Source: Salinibacterium sp. PAMC 21357 (GTDB taxonomy: Bacteria > Actinomycetota > Actinomycetes > Actinomycetales > Microbacteriaceae). From it: a stretch of 64,000 nucleotides of DNA. A program made the position numbers and the translations under genes. A model generated the notes under the pieces. The model ran no database searches and had not been told where the DNA came from. It saw only the letters and a list, made by a program, of their open reading frames with translations. Below, piece after piece: positions 33,222 through 42,327 of this stretch. The DNA lies in NCBI RefSeq assembly GCF_000247645.1, contig NZ_AHWA01000004.1, forward strand, positions 124,001-188,000, written 5' to 3'. Position 1 is the stretch's first letter. Every line of letters starts with the position of its first letter.

Positions 33222-33890
33222 ATGAAAAAGGCCCTCTTACCCACCCTCGTCGCATTCGGCTTGTTCGCTATGGTCGCGATAGGCGTATTAATTTACGTGA
33301 CGGTGAACTCGGCAGACACGAGCCCCACCGCTGACTCCCCCGACGGCACTGCAACCACACCGTCTTCTGCGGTTGCGAGCGACTCCCACTATCTAGACAC
33401 AGCGGATTCGGATGCGGTGACCGTTGTCGAATTCCTCGACTTTGAGTGCAGCGCCTGTGGCCAGTTCTACCCCTACGTTGAGGCAATGCGTGAGCATTAC
33501 GACGGCAAGATCAACTACGTAGTGCGCTACTTTCCCCTGCCGAATCATCCACACTCGATGGAAGCCGCTATTGCCGCCGAAGCGGCAGCGCAGCAGGGCG
33601 AGTTTGAGGCGATGTATCACAAGCTGTTCGAGACACAGGCCGAGTGGGGCTTTGCTGACGGTTCGCAATACAGCGTATTTCGCGACTATGCCGCCGACCT
33701 CGGGCTGGATCTCGAGGCTTTCGACGCCGCCATTGCAGACCCAGCAACTCAAGCCCGCGTCGAAGCAGACTTTGAGGCTGGCCAGGAACTTGGCGTCAAC
33801 AGCACCCCGTCGTTCTACGTGAACGATGAACTCATTGACACTCAGCGTGTCGAGAATCTGCCAGAAGCGATAGCGGCGGCGCTGAAGTAA
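33222..33890 (+). CDS. Membrane-anchored DsbA/thioredoxin-like thiol oxidoreductase
   Basis: A 222-residue exported thioredoxin-fold protein. The ATG at 33222 has GGAG 7 bases upstream. Residues 5-28 form a signal anchor, followed by a Ser/Thr/Asp-rich spacer. The active site is CSACGQFYP (CxxC), preceded by VEFLDFECSAC, and the cis-proline region is GVNSTPSFYVNDELID. The helical insertion (EAAIAAEAAAQQGEFEAMYH) is typical of DsbA. It probably makes or repairs disulfides in secreted proteins. It is monocistronic. Confidence 0.9.
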   Translation: MKKALLPTLVAFGLFAMVAIGVLIYVTVNSADTSPTADSPDGTATTPSSAVASDSHYLDTADSDAVTVVEFLDFECSACGQFYPYVEAMREHYDGKINYVVRYFPLPNHPHSMEAAIAAEAAAQQGEFEAMYHKLFETQAEWGFADGSQYSVFRDYAADLGLDLEAFDAAIADPATQARVEADFEAGQELGVNSTPSFYVNDELIDTQRVENLPEAIAAALK

Positions 33891-34016
33891 CACGAACAGC
33901 CTCACACCCGATCCGAAGAGAGGTCAGCTGTGAGGCCGAAACCGGACCGAGGCTCCACACAAGAAGTCACGAGAATCCGGCGTTCAACCCCCTGTTTTGG
34001 GTGCCCGTTAACGACG

Positions 34017-34056
34017 AAAGTTCCGGTCATGTTCACACGAACATGACCGGAACTTT
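34017..34056. terminator. 18-bp perfect hairpin after tRNA-Glu
   Basis: AAAGTTCCGGTCATGTTC at 34017-34034 and its exact complement at 34039-34056 are separated by ACAC. It starts 7 bases beyond the 3' end of the minus-strand tRNA gene, so it is the likely tRNA terminator or processing hairpin. The tail is short in T on both strands. Confidence 0.75.
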
Positions 34057-34063
34057 GCTACTG

Positions 34064-34136
34064 TGACCCCAGCGGGATTCGAACCCGCGTTACCGCCGTG
34101 AGAGGGCGGCGTACTAGGCCTCTGTACGATGGGGCC
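34064..34136 (-). tRNA. tRNA-Glu (CTC anticodon)
   Basis: The 73-nt minus-strand sequence folds as a cloverleaf: acceptor GGCCCCA with TGGGGTC, the anticodon arm GCCGCCCTCTCACGGCGG with CTC in the loop, and the T-arm GCGGGTTCGAATCCCGC. CCA is not encoded. The anticodon reads GAG codons. Confidence 0.95.
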
Positions 34137-34216
34137 GTCACAACAACTACAAAAGTATGCCACAAATTTGAGGCAATATTTTCCACCACCGCCAATTCCG
34201 AACCACAGGATCATTC

Positions 34217-34681
34217 TTGACTGCTATCACGCGCGCCACCACCGCCCTTTTCGTTGCGACTGCGATGCTCGCAACGCTCGCGGGGTGTTCGCTGCTCTAC
34301 CCGGAACTTGCTCGTGACGACAACGGCCAAGTGCTCGAACCGGCCGTCATCGGTTCCACCGAACTGTTAGTGGGAGACTGCTTCAGCTTTGTCGACGACA
34401 GCAATCTCAGCGAGGCAGAAGTCACGCCCTGCGTTACCGACCACAGCCATATTGTGATCGGCAAAGGAGAACTGACCAAACCGGAAATCACCGAAGCCGG
34501 TGGCCTGCAAAGCGCAGTCTCGTCATCCTGCTCCGAAACCTTCAGTGCCTTCAAGGAGACCGTGGCAGACGGAGTTCGGCCCGACCAAGAATTCATCATC
34601 TCTGAGCGCAGCACCGACGACGGCGCGCTAATGACCGATTACGCCTGCATAGCAACGGATGCACCCACACCCGAAGCGTAG
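34217..34681 (+). CDS. Secreted lipoprotein with septum-formation-like Cys domain
   Basis: A 154-residue lipoprotein. The start is TTG at 34217 with CAGGA 7 bases upstream. The signal peptide ends in a lipobox LAGC (Cys near residue 24), so the mature protein is lipid-anchored on the outer membrane face. The mature part has four cysteines and a pattern LLVGDCFSF, VTPCVTDHSH and DYACIA, which resembles the septum formation-related domain common in actinobacterial membrane proteins, where each strand pair is held by a disulfide. Function unknown. Confidence 0.8.
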   Translation: MTAITRATTALFVATAMLATLAGCSLLYPELARDDNGQVLEPAVIGSTELLVGDCFSFVDDSNLSEAEVTPCVTDHSHIVIGKGELTKPEITEAGGLQSAVSSSCSETFSAFKETVADGVRPDQEFIISERSTDDGALMTDYACIATDAPTPEA

Positions 34682-34690
34682 GCGAAAGCG

Positions 34691-35641
34691 TTAGGCGCGC
34701 TGGTCAAGAATGTGCAGCACGCCAGGAACGATCGTGACATCGATGGGAAGCGCTGCAAAGCGCTCACCGTCGGCATACGCGGTGATCTCTTCTGACTCGA
34801 TGCGGATGTGCTTTCCGCGGTACACCGTGACGCGCGGGTCGCTGAGATGCGTTCCGCTGAACACGCGCGGGAAGACACGCAAGAATGCTAACCGTGAGAG
34901 AGCTTCGACGACGAGAACGTCGGCAAGGCCGTCATCCACTAGGGCATCTGGGGTTACTTTCATCCCGCCGCCGAGCGAGACGTTGTTACCGACGCTGATG
35001 AGTGCGCCCGTCGTTTCGATGACCTTGTCGTCGATCGTGAGCTTGTATTTGATGGCCCGCAATCGCAACAGCTCAATGATCAATGCCACCGTGTAACGGC
35101 TGGGACCCTTGGGCCACGACATCAGGTTGGCGCGCTCATTGACGATTGCGTCGAATCCGGCAGACAGCACACACGCAAACCAGCGCGTTGCCGCCGTTCC
35201 AGTAGCTTCGTCGACATAGGCCACGCTGCCAGCATCGATGGCACGAGACGGTCGGCTGAGGCCGCGCACGACACTTGCGATCGCAGCTTCGGTGTCGTTG
35301 AAGGGGATGCCCAAACCGCGGGCCATATCGTTGCCCGTACCGGAGGGGATGATGCCCAACGGCACCTTCGTTTTCGCGACAAGGTTCGTGCCGAGGTTGA
35401 CCATCCCATCGCCACCAACAACGAGCAGCGCATCAGGCTTCTTGCTCACCGCTTTGCGGCCGCGCTTTAGGAGCAACGCAAAGTTCGGCTCCTCAAGAGC
35501 AGTGACCTCGTGACCGAGTGCACGCAGCGCCTCAACAGCCTGAGGGCCAACATGCTTGCCTTTGCCAAAAGACGCTGTCGGATTGATCGCGACAACAAGA
35601 CGCAGGGGTTTGATCGACTCCACCTGATCAGTATGTCGCAC
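34691..35641 (-). CDS. Diacylglycerol kinase-family lipid kinase
   Basis: A 316-residue DAGK catalytic-domain protein (DgkB/YegS type), cytoplasmic, that phosphorylates diacylglycerol or a related lipid. Conserved motifs: NPTASFGKG, VVGGDGMVNLGTN, and IPSGTGNDMARGLGIP, followed by the C-terminal beta domain with YADGERFAALPIDV. The start is a GTG at 35641 with GGA upstream; a second GTG six codons later is an alternative. It is convergent with the lipoprotein gene. The lipid substrate is not defined by sequence. Confidence 0.88.
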   Translation of the reverse strand: MRHTDQVESIKPLRLVVAINPTASFGKGKHVGPQAVEALRALGHEVTALEEPNFALLLKRGRKAVSKKPDALLVVGGDGMVNLGTNLVAKTKVPLGIIPSGTGNDMARGLGIPFNDTEAAIASVVRGLSRPSRAIDAGSVAYVDEATGTAATRWFACVLSAGFDAIVNERANLMSWPKGPSRYTVALIIELLRLRAIKYKLTIDDKVIETTGALISVGNNVSLGGGMKVTPDALVDDGLADVLVVEALSRLAFLRVFPRVFSGTHLSDPRVTVYRGKHIRIESEEITAYADGERFAALPIDVTIVPGVLHILDQRA

Positions 35642-35689
35642 TGATCCGAATCGGATGCACCACTGGCATCACCGGTCTACGCTCGTGAC

Positions 35690-36325
35690 ATGAATATCAC
35701 CAAGTATGAGCACGCGTGCCTCGTTCTTGAGCACGAAAACCAGCGACTCGTTATCGACCCTGGCGGATTCACTGAGCCACTGCCGCCGCTCAAGAACGTC
35801 ACCGCCATCGTGATCACCCACCAGCACCCCGATCACTGGACCAATGAGCAACTTGCGCGCATTCGCGAGAACAATCCCGACGCGCCCATCTTTGGCCCCG
35901 CCGGTGTCGCGGCCGCTGCCAGTGACTGGAACATCACCACCGTCGTCGGCGGCGCGAGCGAAACCGCCGGTGCGTGGACGCTGGAGTTTTTTGGTGGTGA
36001 GCATGCTGTCATCCACGATTCAATTCCCGTCATTGACAACCTAGGAGTGCTCGTCAACGGCGAGTTTTGGTACGGCGGGGACTCGTTCACCGTTCCGCCG
36101 AAACCTGTCGTTAGTGCCGCGATCCCCGCCGGCGCACCGTGGCTGAAGATCAGCGAAGTTATGGATTACGTGGCTGAGTTGGCCCCAAAGCGCGCGATTC
36201 AGACGCACGATGCCGTGCTCTCCGACAAGGGACTCTCCCTCTCTGTAGCAAGAATTTCGGATGTTATGGCGGGCTACGGCGGCGAGTTCACGGTGCTGCA
36301 GCCCGGCGAATCTCTCGCGCTCTAG
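35690..36325 (+). CDS. MBL-fold metal-dependent hydrolase (UlaG-like)
   Basis: A 211-residue metallo-beta-lactamase-fold protein. The metal motif THQHPDHW (HxHxDH) is at residues 44-51, and His residues later in GGEHAVIH and IQTHDAVL are likely further ligands. The opening MNITKYEHACLVLEHENQR and DPGGF fit the UlaG/YcfI-like subgroup, which hydrolyse phosphodiester or lactone bonds. The substrate is not known. It stands alone between a lipid kinase on the other strand and a TetR gene. Confidence 0.85.
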   Translation: MNITKYEHACLVLEHENQRLVIDPGGFTEPLPPLKNVTAIVITHQHPDHWTNEQLARIRENNPDAPIFGPAGVAAAASDWNITTVVGGASETAGAWTLEFFGGEHAVIHDSIPVIDNLGVLVNGEFWYGGDSFTVPPKPVVSAAIPAGAPWLKISEVMDYVAELAPKRAIQTHDAVLSDKGLSLSVARISDVMAGYGGEFTVLQPGESLAL

Positions 36326-36374
36326 GGTTAACAGGAGCCTTGCTTCGCCGGCTCTAGGCATCTTCACAGTTTTT

Positions 36375-36404
36375 TGCAGTTGTGCATTTTTGCAGTCCCT
36401 GCAA
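36375..36404. promoter_or_regulatory. Candidate TetR operator
   Basis: Two TGCA-type elements sit just upstream of the tetR start: TGCAGTTGTGCA at 36375-36386 and the inverted repeat TTGCAG-TCC-CTGCAA at 36390-36404. The second ends 11 bases before the GTG start, where binding would block translation start or transcription. This is typical for an autoregulated TetR/MFS pair. Confidence 0.5.
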
Positions 36405-36414
36405 TTATTGCTTA

Positions 36415-37041
36415 GTGCCTGATACTCCTCCCCTCGGTCTCCGCGACCGCAAACGAATCGAAACGCGACTGCGCATCGAAACTGCTGCAGTCGAGATCGT
36501 CACAGCCGAAGGCCTAGACGGCGCCACAGTTGACATGATCAGCGAACGGGCAGACATTTCACCCCGCACCTTCTTCAACTATTTCGAGAGCAAAGAGGAC
36601 GCAATCCTCGGCACTCAAGATATGGGCGAAGTGCAGCGCGCAATCGCCGCCGGTGTGGCCTCGGCCGAAACTGATGACCTGGTTGCCGCGATCGTCTCAA
36701 CAATGTTCCACATCTTCGGACCAATGGCCGCCCGAACTCAACTCAAAACCCAGCGGATGGCCCTCGTCCAAGAGCACCCCCGGCTTCTGAGCCGACAGAT
36801 TCACCAATTCACTCAATTGAATAGCACGATGGCCGCCGCCGTCGTTGAATTCCTCACCAAGCGAGAATCCACACTCCCCCGCGACCCAGAACACGTCGCG
36901 GAAATTGCCGTAGCTACTTGCGTCGCATCCGTTCGAATCGCCGTTAAAGAATGGATCGCTGCCGGCGCCACCGCCGACATCGACTCCATGTACCTGCGCG
37001 CGATGGGCCTAACACGAGAAACCTTGAATACCCTCACATGA
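36415..37041 (+). CDS. TetR-family transcriptional repressor
   Basis: A 208-residue one-component regulator. From the GTG at 36415 the N-terminus reads as a normal TetR helix-turn-helix: RLRIETAAVEIVTAEGLDGA, then ISERADISPRTFFNYFESKEDAIL. The C-terminal domain is the variable ligand-binding part. The stop overlaps the MFS gene start by 4 bases (ATGA), so it most probably represses that exporter and itself, and is released by the exporter's substrate. Confidence 0.9.
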   Translation: MPDTPPLGLRDRKRIETRLRIETAAVEIVTAEGLDGATVDMISERADISPRTFFNYFESKEDAILGTQDMGEVQRAIAAGVASAETDDLVAAIVSTMFHIFGPMAARTQLKTQRMALVQEHPRLLSRQIHQFTQLNSTMAAAVVEFLTKRESTLPRDPEHVAEIAVATCVASVRIAVKEWIAAGATADIDSMYLRAMGLTRETLNTLT

Positions 37042-38738
37042 CAACGACAAACGAACCTCCGGTCGCCACAACTCACACCTCGACCGCGAGCGACCCCGCC
37101 GCGAAGCGCAGCATCCTGCTCCTCTTTGCTGGCCTCATGGTCACGATGTTGCTCTCCGCACTCGACCAAACAATTTTCAGCACCGCGCTGCCCACCATTG
37201 TGGGCGAGCTCGATGGCGTGAACCACATGCTGTGGGTCACGACCGCCTATATTCTGGCGGCCACCATCATGATGCCCGTGTACGGAAAGCTCGGTGACCT
37301 TATCGGTCGCAAGGGCCTATTCGTTGGCGCCATTAGCATCTTCATGATCGGTTCAGTCGTCGGCGGCCTTGCCCCCGACATGACCTGGCTCATTGTCGGC
37401 CGTGCGGTTCAGGGCCTTGGTGGCGGTGGCCTGATGATCCTCTCGCAAGCGATCATCGCCGATGTGGTGCCCGCTCGTGAGCGCGGCCGTTATATGGGGG
37501 CGATCGGTGGCGTCTTCGCTCTCGCGAGCGTTGCGGGACCGTTGCTCGGTGGCTGGTTCACCGAGTCGATCGGATGGCGTTGGGCGTTCTGGATGAACCT
37601 TCCGCTTGGCGCGTTGGCAATCCTCGCCGCCATAACCCTCTTGAAGCTTCCAAAGCATGACAACACACGCAAGCCAACGATCGATATCGCCGGAATGATT
37701 CTGTTGGCGATCACCTCGACGGCAATCGTGCTTGTCACCACGTGGGGTGGCACCCAGTACGACTGGGATTCGCTCATCATCATCGGCCTCATCGCACTCG
37801 CCGTTGTTGGCGGGTTCTCGTTCGTGATGGTGGAACGCGCCGCTCCTGAGCCGATAATGCCGCTCCACATGTTCAAGGAACGCAACTTTGTTCTGACGAC
37901 AACGTCTGGCCTCATCACCGGTATCGCGATGTTCGGTGCCCTTGCCTACATGCCTACCTACTTGCAGATGGTTACCGGCGTAAATGCTACTCAGGCAGGT
38001 CTTCTGATGATCCCCATGATGGGCGCGTTGTTGGTGAGTTCGGTAACGGCTGGCCAATTGGTGAGCCGCACAGGTCGCTACAAGTGGCTGCCGCTCACGG
38101 GTTCGTTCATTGTGGCGATCGGATTAGCGCTACTTTCCACGATGACGCCCGATCTGCCCATCTGGGTGCTGTGCTCCTATCTTGCCGTGATGGGCCTCGG
38201 GCTCGGCATGAGCATGCAAATTCTGGTGCTCATTGTGCAGAACACTTTCCCGAATTCGCAGGTCGGTACGGCGACGTCATCGAACAACTACTTTCGCCAG
38301 ATTGGCGCCTCGATCGGCACCGCTGTCGTCGGTAGCTTGTTTGTCGCTCGCCTCACCGAGCTGCTGGGCACGCGGCTTCCGGCTGCTGCCGCAAGCGCCA
38401 CCGGTGACACGAACTCACTGACACCGGCCGCAGTGCGCGATCTTCCGGACGCTATACGGGAGATCATCGTCGGCGCGTACAACGACTCGCTAACGCCAGT
38501 GTTCCTCTACATGGTGCCGCTGGTGCTCGTGTCGGCAGTGCTTTTGATGTTCATCAAAGAAGTTCCGCTGGCTACAACGATCGACCGTGGCGACAAGAGT
38601 GAGACGCTCGATGGGCTCGGAGTCGAGGACGGCACCGATACTGAGGGTGCAACGACTGCTGCGGATGCCGAATCCCACGAATTGATCACCGTCAGCGATC
38701 AGACCGGCGCAACGTCGATCATCCGCAGTCAACCGTAG
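37038..38738 (+). CDS. MFS drug exporter, DHA2 (EmrB/QacA) family
   Basis: A proton-driven multidrug or metabolite exporter of the 14-helix DHA2 family, 566 residues from the ATG overlapping the tetR stop. Signatures: SALDQTIFSTALPTIVGEL in helix 1, GKLGDLIGRKG (motif A), GRAVQGLGGGGLMILSQAI, and GPLLGGWFTESIGWRWAFW (motif C and the RWxFW helix). The C-terminal 50 residues are an acidic, Thr/Ala-rich cytoplasmic tail. The coupled TetR gene suggests inducible resistance. Confidence 0.93.
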   Translation: MTTTNEPPVATTHTSTASDPAAKRSILLLFAGLMVTMLLSALDQTIFSTALPTIVGELDGVNHMLWVTTAYILAATIMMPVYGKLGDLIGRKGLFVGAISIFMIGSVVGGLAPDMTWLIVGRAVQGLGGGGLMILSQAIIADVVPARERGRYMGAIGGVFALASVAGPLLGGWFTESIGWRWAFWMNLPLGALAILAAITLLKLPKHDNTRKPTIDIAGMILLAITSTAIVLVTTWGGTQYDWDSLIIIGLIALAVVGGFSFVMVERAAPEPIMPLHMFKERNFVLTTTSGLITGIAMFGALAYMPTYLQMVTGVNATQAGLLMIPMMGALLVSSVTAGQLVSRTGRYKWLPLTGSFIVAIGLALLSTMTPDLPIWVLCSYLAVMGLGLGMSMQILVLIVQNTFPNSQVGTATSSNNYFRQIGASIGTAVVGSLFVARLTELLGTRLPAAAASATGDTNSLTPAAVRDLPDAIREIIVGAYNDSLTPVFLYMVPLVLVSAVLLMFIKEVPLATTIDRGDKSETLDGLGVEDGTDTEGATTAADAESHELITVSDQTGATSIIRSQP

Positions 38739-38743
38739 GTTGT

Positions 38744-38774
38744 GGTGGCGGCCACCGCACAGGTCGCCGCCACC
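38744..38774. terminator. Terminator-like inverted repeat between convergent genes
   Basis: GGTGGCGG at 38744-38751 pairs with CCGCCACC at 38767-38774. It lies in the 98-base gap between the convergent MFS gene and livF. There is no T-run, so it may be a weak or Rho-assisted terminator. Confidence 0.4.
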
Positions 38775-38836
38775 GCCTTGCGAGGCCCGCAGCGCATCCG
38801 GCACACAACGGCCGGGAGCGCCGCGGGTCTTTTGGG

Positions 38837-39553
38837 CTAGTCGAGGCCGAGGTAGGCCTCGATTACTTTTTCATCGGCGAGTAGTTCATGAGCGGGGCCA
38901 GAGTGTGAGACTTCGCCGGTCTCCAACACATAACCGTAGTCAGCGGCAGCGAGTGCGCGACGGGCATTTTGTTCTACCAGGACGACTGTCGTGCCGGTCT
39001 GCCGGATCTCTTCGATCACGGTGAAGACTTCGTCGACAATCTTCGGAGCCAACCCCATCGAAGGTTCGTCGAGGAGCAGAATCTTCGGTTCGGCAATCAA
39101 AGCGCGGGCAATGGCCAGCATCTGTTGCTCTCCCCCGGATAACGCACCGGCATGCAACTTGCGTCGTTCAAACAGCACCGGGAAGCGCTCATACACTTCC
39201 GCGATTTTCGAGTGCATGGCGCTGTTGTTACGATGCCAGCCACCCAGGGTGAGATTTTCGGCGACCGTGAGCGTGCCTAAGATCTCGCGACCTTCTGGAA
39301 CCTGCACCAGTCCAGCCTTCACTAGGCGATGTGCCGGCCACTTGGTGATGTCTGTGCCCTCGAAGATGATGGCTCCTTGGCGCGGGCGCAGCAATCCAGA
39401 GACGGCGTTCAGAACGGAGGTCTTTCCGGCACCATTGGCGCCGACGAGAGTAACGATGGCTCCTGTGGGTACATCGAAGGAGACATCGCGCACGGCCTCC
39501 ACTCGCCCATAGTTGACCTGTAGGCCGGTGACGCTCAGGATCGGGTCGCTCAT
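38837..39553 (-). CDS. livF: Branched-chain amino acid ABC transporter, ATP-binding protein LivF
   Basis: One of two ATPases of a HAAT-type importer for leucine, isoleucine and valine or a related amide/amino acid. The 238-residue length is normal. Walker A is GANGAGKTSVL, signature LSGGEQQMLAIARAL, Walker B ILLLDEPSMGLAP. It reads as the last gene of the operon. Its ATG overlaps the end of the upstream fused permease gene by 4 bases. Confidence 0.95.
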   Translation of the reverse strand: MSDPILSVTGLQVNYGRVEAVRDVSFDVPTGAIVTLVGANGAGKTSVLNAVSGLLRPRQGAIIFEGTDITKWPAHRLVKAGLVQVPEGREILGTLTVAENLTLGGWHRNNSAMHSKIAEVYERFPVLFERRKLHAGALSGGEQQMLAIARALIAEPKILLLDEPSMGLAPKIVDEVFTVIEEIRQTGTTVVLVEQNARRALAAADYGYVLETGEVSHSGPAHELLADEKVIEAYLGLD

Positions 39554-41373
39554 CGGTTCTCCTCCGGGGTGGTCGTGCCATCAGGAGTCGTGTCGGTAGC
39601 GGTGCCGGTGCCGGTGGGATGCTCCTGCTGCTCGCTAGTCGGATCGTCGAGCACGTGCGCCAGGTTCTCTGAGGCGAGCACGGTTGCCGCCTCGACGTCG
39701 TCGTCCGAGCCTGCCGAGCCGAGGTAGGCCTCGAGCACTCGAGGGTCCCGGGCGATGTCGCTAGGCTTTCCGGCGGCGATAACTTCACCGAAGTTCAGCA
39801 CCATGATGCGATCGCAGGTGGCCAGCATCATCCTTACGTTGTGCTCGATGACGAGCACCGCGATTCCGTCGGCCGCCAGCGAACGAATGAGGTCAGACAG
39901 ACTTGCCGCCTCGACGTGGTTCATTCCCGCGGCGGGCTCATCGAGCACCAAAAGTGATGGATGCGACGCTAGGGCCCGGGCGATCTCTAGCCGACGCTGG
40001 TCTCCGTACGAAAGATCCCCTGCGGCGTTGGCTGCTTTATCGCCGAGTCCGACGCGAATCAGTTGGGCGGAGGCCATCGCGACGGCTTCGCGTTCTAGGC
40101 GACGTGCCGACGGCAGGAACAATAGCCGACGAAGAAGCGTGTCTTGCGTAATGCGGTATCCGCCAACCAGCACGTTCTCGAGCGCGGAGAGTCGGTTGAA
40201 GAGCTTGATCTGCTGGAAGGTTCGCGCGACCCCGGCTTGGGCTAGGCGGTGCGCCTTCGTGCTGGGAGAGAGAGGAACGCCAAGTACTTTTCCGGTTCCC
40301 GTGGTCGGAGGAGTCAGTCCCGTCACCATGTTAACCAGGGTGGTCTTGCCTGCACCATTAGGGCCGATCAGGCCGAGGACTTCGCCAGCGTTCACGGTGA
40401 GATCTACTGACTGCACGGCGTGCACTCCGCCGTAGGACTTGCCGAGGCTGCTGAGGTTCACGAGCTCAGAGCCAGCTGCGGGCAACGGTGACAGCGTTGG
40501 CTGAAGTGACGGATTATCGAGGAGAGTCTTGGCAGATTTTCTGCGCGGGATGAGCCCCGAAAGCCCTCCCGGAAGGAAGAGAATAACGACGAGAAGCAGC
40601 ACACCGGAGATCGTGGGGCGGATCCAGCCCGCATCAATACCGATCACTCGCTGCACTTCAGGGAGCACGCTAAGGAAGGCTGAGCCAAGAATCGGGCCAA
40701 CAAAAAGGGTGACACCACCGACGACGGCGGTGACCAGCCCATCCACCGCAGCCGTGAACGAGAACTCGTTCGGGTCGGCGAACCGGGAGAAGTGGGCGAG
40801 AAGTACGCCATAGAGACCGGCGACAGCTCCCGCAATCACGAAGGATGCCATCCGGTAGCGCGGAACATCGATCCCCATTGTGGTGGCCGCGAGTTCGTCT
40901 TCACGAATGGCCGCAAAGGCTCGTCCCAGCCGAGACCCCGACAGGCGCCAGAACCAGTAGGCCACGACGACCAGTGCGATCCAAGCGACTCCGGGTCCGA
41001 CAAGTTTTGCGAAGCTCAACCCTTGCGCGCCGTTTGTCCAGCTCTGGTTAATGAGGAAGATCCGCACCATTTCGCCGAAGGCGAGAGTGGCGATGGCCAG
41101 AAAGACCCCGCGCAACCGGATGACGGGGAGGCCAAGGATGAACGCAGCGATGGCGCCAACGAACATACCGAAGACGATGCCGATCACGAGCGGCGGGATG
41201 AACCCGAACAGCGGCTCGGAGGGCACGACGAGCGCGGAAGTGAACGCCGCCAGTGAGGCGAGTCCGACCTGGGCCAAGCTGAGCTGGCCAGCGATGAGTA
41301 CGGCATAGAAGCTGTACGCGAGGATCGCTGTGAGGGCAACCAGAGTGATCAGGGATGAGTATTCTGCGAGCAC
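39550..41373 (-). CDS. Fused LivM permease and LivG ATPase of a branched-chain amino acid transporter
   Basis: One 607-residue polypeptide with two normally separate ABC subunits. Residues 1-300 are a LivM permease with about eight to ten helices (AGQLSLAQVGLASLAA and LRGVFLAIATLAFGEM are family signatures). Residues 330-570 are LivG, with Walker A GPNGAGKTTLVNMVTGL, LSYGDQRRLEIARAL and VLDEPAAGMNHVEA. A 60-residue acidic Thr-rich tail follows. The start is a GTG at 41373 with GGGAGG upstream, 2 bases after the livH stop. The fusion fixes the stoichiometry of permease and ATPase. Confidence 0.93.
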   Translation of the reverse strand: MLAEYSSLITLVALTAILAYSFYAVLIAGQLSLAQVGLASLAAFTSALVVPSEPLFGFIPPLVIGIVFGMFVGAIAAFILGLPVIRLRGVFLAIATLAFGEMVRIFLINQSWTNGAQGLSFAKLVGPGVAWIALVVVAYWFWRLSGSRLGRAFAAIREDELAATTMGIDVPRYRMASFVIAGAVAGLYGVLLAHFSRFADPNEFSFTAAVDGLVTAVVGGVTLFVGPILGSAFLSVLPEVQRVIGIDAGWIRPTISGVLLLVVILFLPGGLSGLIPRRKSAKTLLDNPSLQPTLSPLPAAGSELVNLSSLGKSYGGVHAVQSVDLTVNAGEVLGLIGPNGAGKTTLVNMVTGLTPPTTGTGKVLGVPLSPSTKAHRLAQAGVARTFQQIKLFNRLSALENVLVGGYRITQDTLLRRLLFLPSARRLEREAVAMASAQLIRVGLGDKAANAAGDLSYGDQRRLEIARALASHPSLLVLDEPAAGMNHVEAASLSDLIRSLAADGIAVLVIEHNVRMMLATCDRIMVLNFGEVIAAGKPSDIARDPRVLEAYLGSAGSDDDVEAATVLASENLAHVLDDPTSEQQEHPTGTGTATDTTPDGTTTPEENR

Positions 41374-41375
41374 GA

Positions 41376-42251
41376 TTAGACCTCCCGCGTCTTGCGAGCG
41401 CCAAAGAGGCCCTGCGGTCGAAGGATCAGGATGAGGAAGAGGAGGCCGAACGCCACCATGTCCCGCCACGAGCTTCCGATGTAGTTCACGGCGAGCACTT
41501 CGGCGAGGCCCAGGATCAGCCCGCCGACGAGCGCCCCGGGCAGGGATCCCATTCCCCCGACGATGATCACGGCGAGGGCTTTGAGCTCGACCGCGTGGCC
41601 TATTCCGAGAGACGCGGCATTGACGTTAAGGGTGAAGAGCACTCCGGCGACGGCGCCAAGGGCCGAGGATAGAGCGAAGGTGATGCTGCTAATGCGACCG
41701 ACGTTGAGGCCAAGAACAGCGGCAGCATGAGGATTTTCGGCGATGGTGCGCATGCCTCGGCCAAGCTTTGACTTGGCCACGAGCCATGTCAAGACGACCA
41801 TGAGCGAAACACTGATGATCAGAATGATGACTTGGAGCAGAGAGACCGTCGCTCCGAAGATTTCTACCCGAGTGCTCGGGAATGCGTCTGCGGGAAATCG
41901 CCGGGTATCTGCGCCATAGAGCGCCTGTAGAAGGGAGAGGATGATCGCGCCGAACGCAATGGAAGAGATGAGACCCGCGAAGTGAGCATCGTGGCGACCG
42001 GCGAGCGGTCGAAAAGCGATGCGTTCGATGAGGATGCCAATCACCGCGCCGACGACAAGCACGATGGGAATGAGGAGCCAGATGGGAACCCCGAATCGGG
42101 TCACGATCTCGATACCGACGAGGGCTCCAGCGGTAAAGACTGCGGCGTGGGCTAGGTTCAGCCGGTCAAGAATGCCAAATACCAGGGTGAACCCGATCGC
42201 GAACAACGCGTAGATCGAGCCGAGAAAAATCCCGTCCAAGAAGAGTTGCAT
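41376..42251 (-). CDS. livH: Branched-chain amino acid ABC transporter permease LivH
   Basis: Integral membrane permease, 291 residues from the ATG at 42251 (MQLFLDGIFLGSIYALFAIG), with about eight helices. Family signatures are GFTLVFGILDRLNLAHAAV and the C-terminal GGMGSLPGALVGGLILGLAE. The in-frame region upstream of the ATG is not family-like. It pairs with the LivM half of the fused protein downstream. It follows the broken binding-protein gene after a stable hairpin. Confidence 0.94.
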   Translation of the reverse strand: MQLFLDGIFLGSIYALFAIGFTLVFGILDRLNLAHAAVFTAGALVGIEIVTRFGVPIWLLIPIVLVVGAVIGILIERIAFRPLAGRHDAHFAGLISSIAFGAIILSLLQALYGADTRRFPADAFPSTRVEIFGATVSLLQVIILIISVSLMVVLTWLVAKSKLGRGMRTIAENPHAAAVLGLNVGRISSITFALSSALGAVAGVLFTLNVNAASLGIGHAVELKALAVIIVGGMGSLPGALVGGLILGLAEVLAVNYIGSSWRDMVAFGLLFLILILRPQGLFGARKTREV

Positions 42252-42272
42252 GGGTGATGTCCCTGTCTGTAG

Positions 42273-42300
42273 TTGCGTGCCGCCCGAAGGCGGCACGCAA
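42273..42300. promoter_or_regulatory. Perfect hairpin between the binding-protein gene and livH
   Basis: TTGCGTGCCGCC and its complement GGCGGCACGCAA flank a CGAA tetraloop: a 12-bp perfect stem. There is no T-run on the minus strand, so it is unlikely to terminate fully. Such stems between a binding-protein gene and its permease commonly stabilise the upstream mRNA and lower permease expression. Confidence 0.7.
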
Positions 42301-42327
42301 CGTGCATGTTTTGGCGGTGCGGTGACG

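Noticed and set aside
34017-34056. Perfect inverted repeat considered as an integration (att) site beside the tRNA
   Set aside because: No integrase, no second copy of the tRNA end and no foreign genes nearby; a terminator hairpin explains it.
36382-36414. Earlier start for the TetR gene
   Set aside because: The extra 11 residues would overlap the likely operator and are not TetR-like; GTG at 36415 fits better.
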